Source: JAJRXR01 sp041402005
GTDB lineage: Bacteria; Planctomycetota; Phycisphaerae; Phycisphaerales; UBA1924
Length of the DNA: 64,000 bases
Assembly (NCBI GenBank): GCA_041402005.1
Contig: JAWKTB010000008.1
Span: 62,001 to 126,000, forward strand
Reading direction: 5' to 3'
Below are positions 21,681-29,964 of this stretch, one piece after another. The notes under the pieces were generated by a model. That model was not told the origin of the DNA. It did no database searches and saw only the letters and a program-made list of their open reading frames with translations. Within the stretch, counting starts at the first letter, position 1. The number at the start of each line of letters is the position of its first letter. The position numbers were made by a program, and so were the translations under genes.

Positions 21681-22247
21681 TTAGTCCCCCTTGACGCGGG
21701 AGATGTACGACCCGTCGGCGGTCGAGACCTTGATCTTCTCGCCGATCTCGATGAAGGGCGGGACGCGGGTCTTGAGGCCTGTGTCGCACTCGGCGTCCTT
21801 GAGCTGGTTGGTCGCGGTCGCGCCCTTGATCCCGGGGGGCGTCTCGGTGACGGTCACGTCCACGGACGCGGGCAGCTCGATCGTGACGGGCGTCGCGTCG
21901 TGGAAGAGCATGATGCAGGTGGAGTTCGGGGGGAGGTAGACGAGGATGTCGCCGAGCATCTCGGGCGAGAGCTCGATCTGGTCGTACGAGCTGGTGTCCA
22001 TGAACGTGCCGCCGCCCTGGCCGTCGGTGTAGAGGAACTCCATCTCGCGCCGGTCGAGGGTGATCCCGTCGACTTCCTCGGCGGGGTTCATCCGCTTCTC
22101 GAAGTGCTTGCCGGAGGAGATGTCGCGCAGCTTGAGCTGCGTGAACGCGCGGAGGTTGCCCGGCGTGCGGTGCTCGTACTGCACCACCACCATGATCTTC
22201 CCGTCCATCTTCACGCCCATGCCCGGGCGCAGCTCGCCTGCCTTCAT
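21681..22247 (-). CDS. efp: Elongation factor P paralogue with Asn at the loop tip
   Basis: 188 residues with the three beta-barrels of EF-P. Domain I starts MKAGELRPGMGVKMDGK; the C-terminal signature is GIKGATATNQLKDAECDTGLKTRVPPF. The loop that reaches the peptidyl-transferase centre reads TPGNLRAF, so Asn31 replaces the lysine that is modified in classical EF-P. The protein should still enter the ribosomal E site, but it cannot carry a lysyl-type modification at that position. It follows the second efp gene on the same strand with 77 bp between them; the two proteins are about half identical and share the same C-terminus. Confidence 0.93.
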   Translation of the reverse strand: MKAGELRPGMGVKMDGKIMVVVQYEHRTPGNLRAFTQLKLRDISSGKHFEKRMNPAEEVDGITLDRREMEFLYTDGQGGGTFMDTSSYDQIELSPEMLGDILVYLPPNSTCIMLFHDATPVTIELPASVDVTVTETPPGIKGATATNQLKDAECDTGLKTRVPPFIEIGEKIKVSTADGSYISRVKGD

Positions 22248-22324
22248 GTTGCTCCGCCTGTTCGCGCCGGCGACTCACACGCCCACGCCGCCCGCGCCGG
22301 GGGGCGGCCGATGGCGCCGATCCT

Positions 22325-22891
22325 CTAGTCCCCCTTGACTCTCGACATGTACGACCCGTCCGCCGTCGAGACCTTGATCCGCTCTCCGATCTCGACGAAC
22401 GGGGGGACGCGGGTCTTGAGCCCGGTGTCGCACTCGGCGTCCTTGAGCTGGTTGGTCGCCGTCGCCCCCTTGACGTTCGGGGGCGTGTCCGTGACCGTCA
22501 CCTCGACCGCCGCCGGCAGCTCGATCACGACCGCCTTGCCCTCGTGGAAGAGCATGGTGCACTGCGTGTTCGGCGACAGGTAGGTGAGCGAATCGCCCAG
22601 GACCTCCGAGTTGAGCTCGATCTGGTCGTACGTCTCCATGTCCATGAAGGTCCCGCCGCCCGCCCCGTCGGCGTAGAGGAACTCCATGGTCCGACGGTCG
22701 AGCGAGGCGGCGTCGACGTTGTCGAACGAGTTGAACCGCTTCTCGGCGGTGCCCGAGCCGTCGATCGCCCGCATCTTGGCCTGGACGTAGGCGGGGCCCT
22801 TGCCGGGCTTGACGTGGTCGGTCTTGACCACCACGTACAGCTTGCCCGACAGGTTGATCGCGTCGCCCGGACGCAGGTCGTTGACCTTCAT
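22325..22891 (-). CDS. efp: Elongation factor P (canonical loop)
   Basis: 188 residues. The domain I loop reads VKPGKGPAY with Lys31 at the position modified in EpmA-type systems; no modification gene is in the window. The C-terminal barrel has NVKGATATNQLKDAECDTGLKTRVPPF. It relieves ribosome stalling at polyproline. The start ATG at 22891 was chosen by alignment with the paralogue; a much longer open frame upstream on this strand (to 24157) is only the antisense shadow of the MBL gene. It is divergent from that gene. Confidence 0.95.
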   Translation of the reverse strand: MKVNDLRPGDAINLSGKLYVVVKTDHVKPGKGPAYVQAKMRAIDGSGTAEKRFNSFDNVDAASLDRRTMEFLYADGAGGGTFMDMETYDQIELNSEVLGDSLTYLSPNTQCTMLFHEGKAVVIELPAAVEVTVTDTPPNVKGATATNQLKDAECDTGLKTRVPPFVEIGERIKVSTADGSYMSRVKGD

Positions 22892-23011
22892 GGTGTTCTC
22901 GCAACTGGATCGCCCGCCGGGAGGGGCGCCGACGGCTCGGCTCAAGACCCAGGGCGGGGACGATGGTAGGCTCCAGGGTTCGATGGGCTCCCTGTTTCCG
23001 GAGTATGTGCC

Positions 23012-24028
23012 ATGACGATCGACCGACGCACGTTCCTGACGATGCTCGCCGCGGGGGGCGCGACCCTCGCGTGCCCCAGGCCCGCCCGCGCCAAGGCGTG
23101 GCGACCGGCGCTCCCGAGTTGGGGCATGCCCGAGACCCTCCTCGAGTGGAAGGAGATCCACGAGGGGGCGTTCGTCATGGTGGACATGAACACCGGGGGC
23201 AACACCCTGGTCCTGGGCGCCAAGCACGGGGCGTTGCTGGTGGACACCAAGTTCCCCTTCCTCGGCGCCGCCCTCCGCCAGGACGCCCTCACCCTGACCG
23301 AGGCCCCCGCCCTCACGCTCATCAACACCCACCACCACGGCGACCACACGGGGGGCAACGCCGCCTTCCTCCCCAAGGACCCGATCTATGCGCACGAGAA
23401 GGCGATCGCGCGTGTCTCGGGGCAGCTCGGGCAGTACGTCAGCGCCGCCAAGGGGGGGCCGGGACAGCTCTCCCGCGCCGGCGCGAGCGAGGCGCTGCTC
23501 GGGCTCGCGACGGACATGGCCAAGCGTGCCGACGATCTGACGCCGGAAGACTTCACGCCGACCCACGCTCTGGCGGTGGACGGGATGCTCGTCGAGTTCG
23601 GCGACCGGCGCGTCAAGACCCACCACTTCGGGCCCGGGCACACCGACAACGACGTCGTCGTCGTCGCGCACGACATCAACCTCGTGCACACGGGCGACCT
23701 GGTCTTCAGCGGACTCCACCCGTACTTCGACCCGCCCGGCGGCGCGACCGCCGCCGGCTGGCTCAAGTCGCTCGAAGCGACGTTCAAGCTCTGCGACGAG
23801 GAGACGGTCGTGGTGCCGGGGCACGGCGTGGTCGGGGACCGCTCGATCATCACCGCCCAGATCGACTACATGTCGCAACTGCTCGAGGCGGTGCGCAAGG
23901 ACATCGACGCGGGCGTGAGCAAGGAAGACGCCCAGGCCAAGACGTACCCGTTCATGGAGGGCCTGGGCTTCGAGCAGGCCCGAGCCCGCGCGATCGGCGC
24001 CGTCTACGACGAACTGGTCGGCGGATAG
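23012..24028 (+). CDS. Tat-exported MBL-fold metallohydrolase
   Basis: 338 residues. The N-terminus has a Tat-type signal (IDRRTFLTMLAAGGATLACPRPARA). The metallo-beta-lactamase fold is shown by THHHGDHTGG (His107, His109, Asp111, His112), the third metal-binding motif HHFGPGHTDND, HTGDLVFSG, and VVPGHGVVGD with the last histidine. It should hold two metal ions, likely zinc, and act in the periplasm. The group includes quinoprotein-relay and lactonase-like hydrolases; the substrate is unknown. Confidence 0.88.
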   Translation: MTIDRRTFLTMLAAGGATLACPRPARAKAWRPALPSWGMPETLLEWKEIHEGAFVMVDMNTGGNTLVLGAKHGALLVDTKFPFLGAALRQDALTLTEAPALTLINTHHHGDHTGGNAAFLPKDPIYAHEKAIARVSGQLGQYVSAAKGGPGQLSRAGASEALLGLATDMAKRADDLTPEDFTPTHALAVDGMLVEFGDRRVKTHHFGPGHTDNDVVVVAHDINLVHTGDLVFSGLHPYFDPPGGATAAGWLKSLEATFKLCDEETVVVPGHGVVGDRSIITAQIDYMSQLLEAVRKDIDAGVSKEDAQAKTYPFMEGLGFEQARARAIGAVYDELVGG

Positions 24029-24030
24029 AA

Positions 24031-24068
24031 CAACCCCGGGACCGAACGCACGGCAAGCCCCGGGGTTG
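24031..24068. terminator. Bidirectional hairpin between convergent genes
   Basis: CAACCCCGGG (24031-24040) pairs perfectly with CCCGGGGTTG (24059-24068), a 10-bp stem with an 18-base loop. It starts 2 bp after the MBL gene stop and lies 51 bp before the end of the opposing gene. There is no U-tract, so its action as a terminator is inferred from stem strength and place. Confidence 0.5.
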
Positions 24069-24119
24069 CGCTTGGGGGAAGTGCTCTGTGAACCCGGCCC
24101 CCGCCGGGGTTGAGTCGTG

Positions 24120-24878
24120 TCAGACGCGCCGACGTCGACGCAGGCCCGAGAGTCCACCCGCGCCCAGGAGCAGCGCCGCCCCGGGCGTCGGGACCGAGAC
24201 GAACGTGAGGTTGTCCACGCCGCCCGAGCCGGTCATCTCGATCGAGAAGAAGCGGACGCTGGTCGCGTCGAAACCCGCGTCCTCGAAGGCGGTCGCGGTC
24301 GCCCCCCCCTCGCCGAGCTGCGACGCGAGCGTGGTGAGGTCCAGGACCTGGTACCCATTGAGCCCCTCGGAGTGGCGGTCCTTGGTCCAGTGCTGCGGGA
24401 CGTTGTAGATCCGCGAGCGTCCGCTGGTATCGAGGAGCGTCACGAGGGTGTGGTTGCCCGCGTCGATGTCGATGAGGGTGATCTCCATCAGCTCGACGGG
24501 GTCCATGAAGTTGAAGACGAAGGTGCCGCCCTTGGCCGCGTCGTCGGGCGTGTCGAAGACGCCGGCGACGCTCTGGGTCGGGTGATCGGGGCTCTGGAGG
24601 ATGAGGATGTTGCCCAGCCCGACGAGCAGGTCGGGGTCGGGGCCGAGGGTGTTGGGCCCCTTGAAGCTGGAGTTGAAGATGGCGGCGCCCATGTTGTGCG
24701 CGCCGAACCCGTTGATGGCGACCATCTCGCCGAACTTGGAGGGGCTCGAGACCACCTCGCCGTTGACCAGCGGCGAGATCAGGTCGTCCTCGGTCTGAAA
24801 GTCAAGCGTGACGACCCCGCTCAGTGCGAGCGGCGCGGTCCCCGCCATGACCCCTATGGCGATCGCGCAACGGTGCAT
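24120..24878 (-). CDS. Exported protein with PEP-CTERM-like sorting signal
   Basis: 252 residues. Signal peptide at the N-terminus (about 1-20, ending LALSG). The middle is a beta-rich jelly-roll-like domain (LDFQTEDDLISPLVNG... VELMEITLIDIDAG). The C-terminus, VPTPGAALLLGAGGL followed by SGLRRRRRV, is the tripartite pattern of PEP-CTERM-type sorting signals: short Pro motif, hydrophobic helix and basic cluster. It should be anchored and then processed by an exosortase/archaeosortase-like enzyme; none is in this window. It differs from the many dockerin-tailed proteins further along, so the cell appears to use at least two C-terminal sorting tags. Confidence 0.8.
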   Translation of the reverse strand: MHRCAIAIGVMAGTAPLALSGVVTLDFQTEDDLISPLVNGEVVSSPSKFGEMVAINGFGAHNMGAAIFNSSFKGPNTLGPDPDLLVGLGNILILQSPDHPTQSVAGVFDTPDDAAKGGTFVFNFMDPVELMEITLIDIDAGNHTLVTLLDTSGRSRIYNVPQHWTKDRHSEGLNGYQVLDLTTLASQLGEGGATATAFEDAGFDATSVRFFSIEMTGSGGVDNLTFVSVPTPGAALLLGAGGLSGLRRRRRV

Positions 24879-25204
24879 GTCCGTGCTCCCGTCAATCTGT
24901 CAGGCAGTCCCCACCTCGGAGGCGTTGATCCCGGGCAACGGATTCCGGGCCACGTGCGACGGTGGCGGGCTGTCCGCACGGAATGTGCGGCCTGAACCGT
25001 CTGTACGCCAACGACTTACGCCGGCGGCTGCCCGGATTGGTGGTCATGGGGCCCGGGAGCTCGACAAGGGCAGCGTTATCGGAGCGTTCGCACCCGGGCG
25101 GTTCGCGAGGCCAGCGAACGCGCCGCGTACACGAACGTTGGGTCGGCGGCGGGGCGGGCGCGCGATAGGCTTCTCGGACCGACACGAACCAGGAGGGCCC
25201 GACC
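24879..25204. other. Intergenic region between divergent genes, 326 bp
   Basis: No gene is supported here. It must hold the promoters of the PEP-CTERM-like gene (minus) and the DinB-like gene (plus). The only clear structure is a small inverted repeat CCGCAC-GGAAT-GTGCGG at 24974-24990. The ribosome-binding site for the DinB gene (AGGAGG, about 25191-25196) is at the right end. Confidence 0.5.
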
Positions 25205-25693
25205 ATGGACCGCGACTTCGTGACACGTCTCTTCGCCGGGTCGCTCGATCAGGCGACGAAGATGGTCGAGCCGATCGCCTGCGAGGACTGCGCCCGGCTC
25301 GCGGGCGCCAAGCACCCCGCGTGGCTGCTCGGACACCTGGTCGTCGGAGCGGACTTCGCCTCCTCGATGTGCGGCCTCCCGATGGAGCACGAGGCCATGC
25401 ATCCACTGTTCGCGCCGGGAACCATTCCCGAGGCGGATCGGGGCAAGTACCCGAAGAAGGCCGAGTTGCTCGAGTTGCTCACGAAGGCGCACGCAAGGGC
25501 GAGCGCGGCGTTCGAAAAGATCCCTGATGATGCGCTCGCTCAGGAGTTCCCGGTGGAGGAATACCGCTCGTTCTTCCCCCGCGTCGGCGACGGCGTGGTG
25601 TACCTCTTGGCCCACCATGAGCCGTACCACCTCGGTCAGTTGCAGCAATGGGCACTGGCGACAGGGCACGCACCGAAGCAAACGTCCGAGTGA
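25205..25693 (+). CDS. DinB-family protein
   Basis: 162 residues, four-helix bundle type. The metal-binding histidines of the DinB/YfiT-like fold are visible: KHPAWLLGHLV near residues 37-47, and the C-terminal HHEPYHLGQLQQW near 137-149. Members include thiol-dependent transferases (mycothiol- or bacillithiol-dependent) and proteins of unknown role; the substrate cannot be named. A strong ribosome-binding site (CCAGGAGGGCC) precedes the ATG. Confidence 0.85.
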   Translation: MDRDFVTRLFAGSLDQATKMVEPIACEDCARLAGAKHPAWLLGHLVVGADFASSMCGLPMEHEAMHPLFAPGTIPEADRGKYPKKAELLELLTKAHARASAAFEKIPDDALAQEFPVEEYRSFFPRVGDGVVYLLAHHEPYHLGQLQQWALATGHAPKQTSE

Positions 25694-25702
25694 TGTACCG
25701 TC

Positions 25703-27124
25703 TCAGTTCGTCGCGCCGACCGTCAGATCCGCCGCGTTGACGACCACCGTCGGCGCCTTCTCGACGTGCAGCCGCTTGGCCCGGTGCTCGGACCAGTCGG
25801 TGACGACCCGGTCGGGCGAGGTCTTGCCCGCATGCAGGCGGATGACGTCGTACCGGTTGTTCCGCTGGGCGGGGGTGAAGCCGGCGTCGCGGATCAGCCT
25901 GCACAAGACCGCCTCGTCGAGGCAGTAGGTCGTGCCGGCGCTGGAGACGACGTTCTCCTCCATCATGACCGAGCCCATGTCGTTGGCGCCGAAGTGCAGG
26001 GCGACCTGCCCGATGTGCGGGCCCATCGTGACCCAGCTCGAGCCGATGGAGTAGATGTTGTCGAGCATGAGGCGGCTGACCGCCTGCGTGCGCAGGTACT
26101 CGGTCGACCCGGCGAGGCGCAGGCGCCTACCGAACTCGGGGTGAAGGTCCTTGGTGCCCGAGCCGTCGAGTTTCGCCACGACGTCGCCGGGGTAGGTCTC
26201 GCCGAACTTCTCGAGGTCGCCTGTGGCGGGCCACTCCTTGAGTCGCCCGAGGGGCGTGTTCTCGCGCTGGAAGGGCCAGGAGATGAAGGCGGTGTAATGC
26301 CCGCCCGGGCCGTCGGGCGTGCCCTCGCCGTAGTCGAGCAGGGCCTTGTCCTGCCAGTCGCGCACCAAGCGCATGTGGTGGACCCGGTCGGCGTGCCCCT
26401 CGATGTGCCCGAACATCATCGTCGCGCTCGTGAACATGCCCAGACTGTGCGCCACGTTCATGACGGTCAGCCACGACTCGGCGTCGCACTTGCCCAGGCC
26501 GATCTTCCGGCGGACCGCCCCCGCGAAGATCTCGCCGCCGCCACCCGGGATCGAGTCCAGCCCGGCCTCCTTCAGACGCACCATCACCCACCGGCACTTG
26601 TCCGCCAGCGTGTCCCCCGGCGGGTCGAAGAAGCGCACGAACTCGATGAACTCCGGTGGACTGAACGCATGCACGTGGATGTGCGGGTACCGCGACTTGA
26701 TCTCGCGCAGCAGCGTCAGGTACCAGTCCAGGGGCAGGGCCGGGTTCATGCCGCCCTGCATCAGGATCTGCGTCCCGCCGATCGCGGACAGCTCCTCGAT
26801 CTTCTCGAAGAGCTGGTCGTGCTCGAGCGTGTACGCGTCCGGGGCGTCGGCGGTCCGGTAGAAGGCGCAGAAGGTGCATCGGGCGGTGCAGACGTTGGTG
26901 TAGTTGATGTTCCGGTCGATGACGTAGGTGCGCACCCGATCGCCGTGGACGGCTCGGCACCGGGCGTCCGCCCAGCGTCCCAGCGCGTTCGTCGGCGCCC
27001 CGGTCAGCAGCTCCAGCCCCTGCTCCGGGGTCAGCCGCACTTCACCCCGCACGACGCCGGCGAGCAAGCCCGGGTCGAGCGCCTCAAGGCCCGGGCGCAT
27101 CGGGGGTGGGGTGTAGATGGTCAT
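25703..27124 (-). CDS. mqnC: Cyclic dehypoxanthinyl futalosine synthase (menaquinone synthesis)
   Basis: 473 residues. Radical SAM enzyme: the cluster motif is NVCTARCTFCAFYR with Cys79, Cys83 and Cys86, preceded by RNINYTNVC, typical of MqnC. The late motif MEENVVSSAGTTYC also favours MqnC over MqnE. It makes the cyclic futalosine intermediate in the futalosine route to menaquinone. It is roughly 100 residues longer than usual, mainly because of an insertion of about 45 residues between NTPLGRLKEW and STEYLRTQ. No other mqn gene is in the window. It lies downstream of the sodium symporter on the same strand. Confidence 0.93.
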   Translation of the reverse strand: MTIYTPPPMRPGLEALDPGLLAGVVRGEVRLTPEQGLELLTGAPTNALGRWADARCRAVHGDRVRTYVIDRNINYTNVCTARCTFCAFYRTADAPDAYTLEHDQLFEKIEELSAIGGTQILMQGGMNPALPLDWYLTLLREIKSRYPHIHVHAFSPPEFIEFVRFFDPPGDTLADKCRWVMVRLKEAGLDSIPGGGGEIFAGAVRRKIGLGKCDAESWLTVMNVAHSLGMFTSATMMFGHIEGHADRVHHMRLVRDWQDKALLDYGEGTPDGPGGHYTAFISWPFQRENTPLGRLKEWPATGDLEKFGETYPGDVVAKLDGSGTKDLHPEFGRRLRLAGSTEYLRTQAVSRLMLDNIYSIGSSWVTMGPHIGQVALHFGANDMGSVMMEENVVSSAGTTYCLDEAVLCRLIRDAGFTPAQRNNRYDVIRLHAGKTSPDRVVTDWSEHRAKRLHVEKAPTVVVNAADLTVGATN

Positions 27125-27234
27125 CCTGGACCCTTCACGAATCCGCCCGGGGACACCCCGGGTTCGGAACTTTCAAGAATCATTGAAAGCATAGCGGGGG
27201 CGGTCCGGACGGGCCAGTGGGGGTGGCGACGAGG

Positions 27235-28824
27235 TCAGGCCCCCGCCTCTTTCAGCTCTTGGGCCACCCCTTCCAGGCGGGCCTGCCCGCGTTTGTCCAG
27301 GAGGCTGACGACAACCGCGACCACGAACCCGACCAGGAACGAGGGGAGCAGCGAGTCGAGGGCGTTCAGGTAGCCGGCGCCATCCGACCAGCCCAGCGCG
27401 GAGAGGGCGGGCGGGACGGCGAACTCGAAGATCGGCACGCCCAGGAACCCCGCCACCATCGCCCAGCGCGCCCCGAGCGCCGTCAACTTGCTCCAGAAGA
27501 GGCTCAGGATCATCACGGGGCAGAATGTGGCGGCGATGCCGTTCCACCCGAAGATGATCGTCCAGAAGATCCCCTGGTCCTTGTCGTAGAGCATGATGCC
27601 GATGCCGATCGCGAACGCGACGAGCGAGAGCGCGATCGTCAGCATCCTCGAGAGGCGGACGAGCCGCTCGTCCGACATGTCGGGGCGCCGGGTCATCTGC
27701 CAGTAGTCACGCACCGCGGCTGACGAGGCGAGGATGAGCAGCGAGTCGATCGTCGACATGATCGCGCTGAGCACCATCGCGATGTAGACGCCCGCGAAGA
27801 AGGCGGGCAGGAGCTTGACCGAGAGCATGGGGAGGATGTTCTTCTCGACGCCGCTGACGACGTCATGCCCCTCGCCCGCCAGGTCCGCCCAGGTGAAGAC
27901 CGCGCGCCCGGTGATGCCGACGAGGACCGCGCCCGAGTCGGCGAGGATCGTCCAGATCAGCGCCGTCGCGGCGCCAGGCGCGATCTCTTTCTCCGACCGG
28001 ATCGAGATGAAACGCACGAAGATCTGCGGTGAGCCCCAGAAACCGATGCCGATCGCGACCAGGCCCAGGATCCCGACGATCGTGCCGAGGTTCCATCCCC
28101 CGGAACCCGCGACCGCGGGGAAGACGCCCTCCGGCGTCGGGCCCGTGCCGTGGAGCGAGAGCAGATCCGGGTCCGCGGCACGCAGCGCCTCGAGGATGTG
28201 CGTCACGCCCCCGACCTCGAGCAGCACGATCAGTGGCATCGCGACCAGTCCGAGGAACATCAACGCGCCCTGGAAGACGTCCGACCAGACGACGGCGGTG
28301 AACCCGCCCTGCGTGATGTAGAGGAGCACGATGGCGAAGCCGATCGTCGCGCCCAAGAAGTGGGGGATCCCCAGGAAGCTGAAGAAGGCGCCGCCCGAGG
28401 CATGCACCTGCGTGCCGGCGTAGATCGGGACGAACACGAGCAGCGCGACGACGGAGATCAGGCGGATCCAGTGCCCGTTGTCGCGGAAGCGCGACTCGAG
28501 ATAATCCGGGATCGTGATCGAGTCGTACCGATCCGTCAGCCGCTTGAACCGCCGGGCCATGAAGAGCCAGGCGCCCCCGACGCCGAGCATCTCGCCCAGG
28601 ACGACCCAGAACGCGTTGACGCCGACGGCGTACCCCATGCCCGTGAGCCCGAGCAGCAGCCACGCCGACTCGCCGGTGGCCCGGGCGCTGAACGCGACGT
28701 TGATGAACCCCAGCCGCTTGCCCGATGCGAAGTAGTCGCGGATGTCGTGCATCCGCTTGGACGCGAGGTAGCCGATCACCAGCAGGACGCCGGCGTAGAT
28801 CGCGACGGCCAGGATCTTCCACAT
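27235..28824 (-). CDS. Sodium:solute symporter (SSS family, PutP-like)
   Basis: 529 residues, about 13 membrane helices with the LeuT-type core of SSS transporters. RATGESAWLLLGLTGMGYAVG near residue 50-70 is the conserved helix 2 region close to the sodium/substrate site of PutP; YITQGGFTAVVWSDVFQG and MVLSAIMSTIDSLLILASS are further family signatures, the latter with the Ser/Thr residues of the second sodium site. It imports a small solute, perhaps proline, with Na+; the substrate is an inference. A Na+ gradient could be maintained by the pyrophosphatases in this window. Confidence 0.9.
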   Translation of the reverse strand: MWKILAVAIYAGVLLVIGYLASKRMHDIRDYFASGKRLGFINVAFSARATGESAWLLLGLTGMGYAVGVNAFWVVLGEMLGVGGAWLFMARRFKRLTDRYDSITIPDYLESRFRDNGHWIRLISVVALLVFVPIYAGTQVHASGGAFFSFLGIPHFLGATIGFAIVLLYITQGGFTAVVWSDVFQGALMFLGLVAMPLIVLLEVGGVTHILEALRAADPDLLSLHGTGPTPEGVFPAVAGSGGWNLGTIVGILGLVAIGIGFWGSPQIFVRFISIRSEKEIAPGAATALIWTILADSGAVLVGITGRAVFTWADLAGEGHDVVSGVEKNILPMLSVKLLPAFFAGVYIAMVLSAIMSTIDSLLILASSAAVRDYWQMTRRPDMSDERLVRLSRMLTIALSLVAFAIGIGIMLYDKDQGIFWTIIFGWNGIAATFCPVMILSLFWSKLTALGARWAMVAGFLGVPIFEFAVPPALSALGWSDGAGYLNALDSLLPSFLVGFVVAVVVSLLDKRGQARLEGVAQELKEAGA

Positions 28825-28887
28825 CGTGTCGGCGGTGATGATGACCTCCCTTCGCCCGCGACCGCGGGTGGGGAGGCAGCATACCGC

Positions 28888-29868
28888 CTACGGGCGGGGA
28901 TGACACCGCCTATGCACGTCCTTGAGCTGCGTCCGGTCCACGTGCGTGTAGATCTGCGTCGTCGAGATGTCCGCGTGCCCGAGCAGCTCCTGCACCGTCC
29001 GCAGGTCCGCGCCGCCGATCAGCAGGTGCGTCGCGAAGCTGTGACGCAGCACGTGAGGATGGACGTCGGTCAGCCCCGCGATCCCGGCGTACCGCTTGAC
29101 GAGCTGCCACACACGCACCCGCTCGATCGGGCGACCCGAGCGCGTCAGAAAGACGCGCCCCTTGTCGCGCCGCTCGCCCGCGCCCTCGGCGGAGATCAAC
29201 CGTGGGCGACATTCCTTCCGGTACCGATCCAGCCACCGCTCCGCCGGACGCCCCATCGGCACGAGGCGCTGCTTGTTCCCCTTGCCCGTGACGAGGATCG
29301 CGGCGGCCTCCTCCTTGACGTCCCCGAGCTGGATCGCCCCAACCTCGCTCGCGCGCAGGCCGCATGCGTACATCAGCTCCAGCATCGCCCGGTCGCGGAC
29401 CCACAGGGGAGCGCCCTCGCCGGGTTGCTCAGGCTCGGACGCCGCCTCGATCAGTGTGCGCATCTGCTTCGGGCTCAGGACGCCCGGCAGCTTCTTCCAA
29501 CGCGTCGGTTGGTCGAGCACGTCCGCCGGGTTGCTCGTCACGAACCCGCGCGCGCACAGCCACCGGCAGAAGACCTTGATCGTCGCCAAGCGTCTCGCCA
29601 GCGTGGCCGAGGCGTACCCGCGCTCGCGGCTCAGGCCCTGGATGTGCGAGGTGAGCGCGCGGGGCGTGACGCCCGCCGGCCCCTGGGCGCCGGCGTCGGA
29701 CAGCTCGGCGAGCAGGTCGACGAGGTCGCGCTCGTACGCCTCCATCGTGGCGGGGGCGAGTCCGCACTCGACGCGGAGGAAGACGAGGAACTCGCCGAAG
29801 GCGCCCCGGAGCCCTGGCGCGATCGTCTCGCGCAGGGCATCGACCCGGGATGGGCGCGTCGGCGTCAT
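28888..29868 (-). CDS. xerD: Site-specific tyrosine recombinase XerC/XerD type
   Basis: 326 residues. N-terminal SAM-like core-binding domain (about 20-115: FLVFLRVECGLAPATMEAYERDL) and C-terminal catalytic domain with the full set R-K-H-R-H-Y: CGLRASEVG, GKGNKQRLVP, HVLRHSFATHLL, LGHADISTTQIYTHV. It has the normal Xer length and lies among housekeeping genes with no attachment site or phage gene nearby, so a chromosome-dimer resolution role is likely. XerC versus XerD cannot be settled without a tree. Confidence 0.88.
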   Translation of the reverse strand: MTPTRPSRVDALRETIAPGLRGAFGEFLVFLRVECGLAPATMEAYERDLVDLLAELSDAGAQGPAGVTPRALTSHIQGLSRERGYASATLARRLATIKVFCRWLCARGFVTSNPADVLDQPTRWKKLPGVLSPKQMRTLIEAASEPEQPGEGAPLWVRDRAMLELMYACGLRASEVGAIQLGDVKEEAAAILVTGKGNKQRLVPMGRPAERWLDRYRKECRPRLISAEGAGERRDKGRVFLTRSGRPIERVRVWQLVKRYAGIAGLTDVHPHVLRHSFATHLLIGGADLRTVQELLGHADISTTQIYTHVDRTQLKDVHRRCHPRP

Positions 29869-29900
29869 GACATGCTCATCGGCCCCACGGGCGGGACGTC

Positions 29901-29936
29901 AAAAAGGAAAAACGCCCCGGGCGGAGGACCCGGGGC
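29901..29936 (-). terminator. Terminator of the first flagellin gene
   Basis: GCCCCGGG/CCCGGGGC stem (29914-29921 with 29929-29936), seven-base loop, followed on the minus strand by GTTTTTCCTTTTT. Placed 29 bp after the flagellin stop codon. Confidence 0.92.
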
Positions 29937-29964
29937 GCTTCGCGTTCAGGATCAAGGCCCGGCG

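Noticed and set aside
22325..24157. 610-codon frame suggesting an EF-P with a long N-terminal extension
   Set aside because: The extension is the antisense of the MBL hydrolase gene; EF-P of normal length begins at ATG 22891.
27146..27162. CCCGGGG-ACA-CCCCGGG hairpin between the symporter and mqnC genes
   Set aside because: A strong stem, but the loop is only three bases, no U-tract follows on either strand, and such GC palindromes are frequent by chance here.
28888..29868. Xer-type recombinase as integrase of a mobile element
   Set aside because: No attachment-site duplication, tRNA neighbour or phage/plasmid gene accompanies it, and its length and sequence fit chromosomal XerC/XerD.
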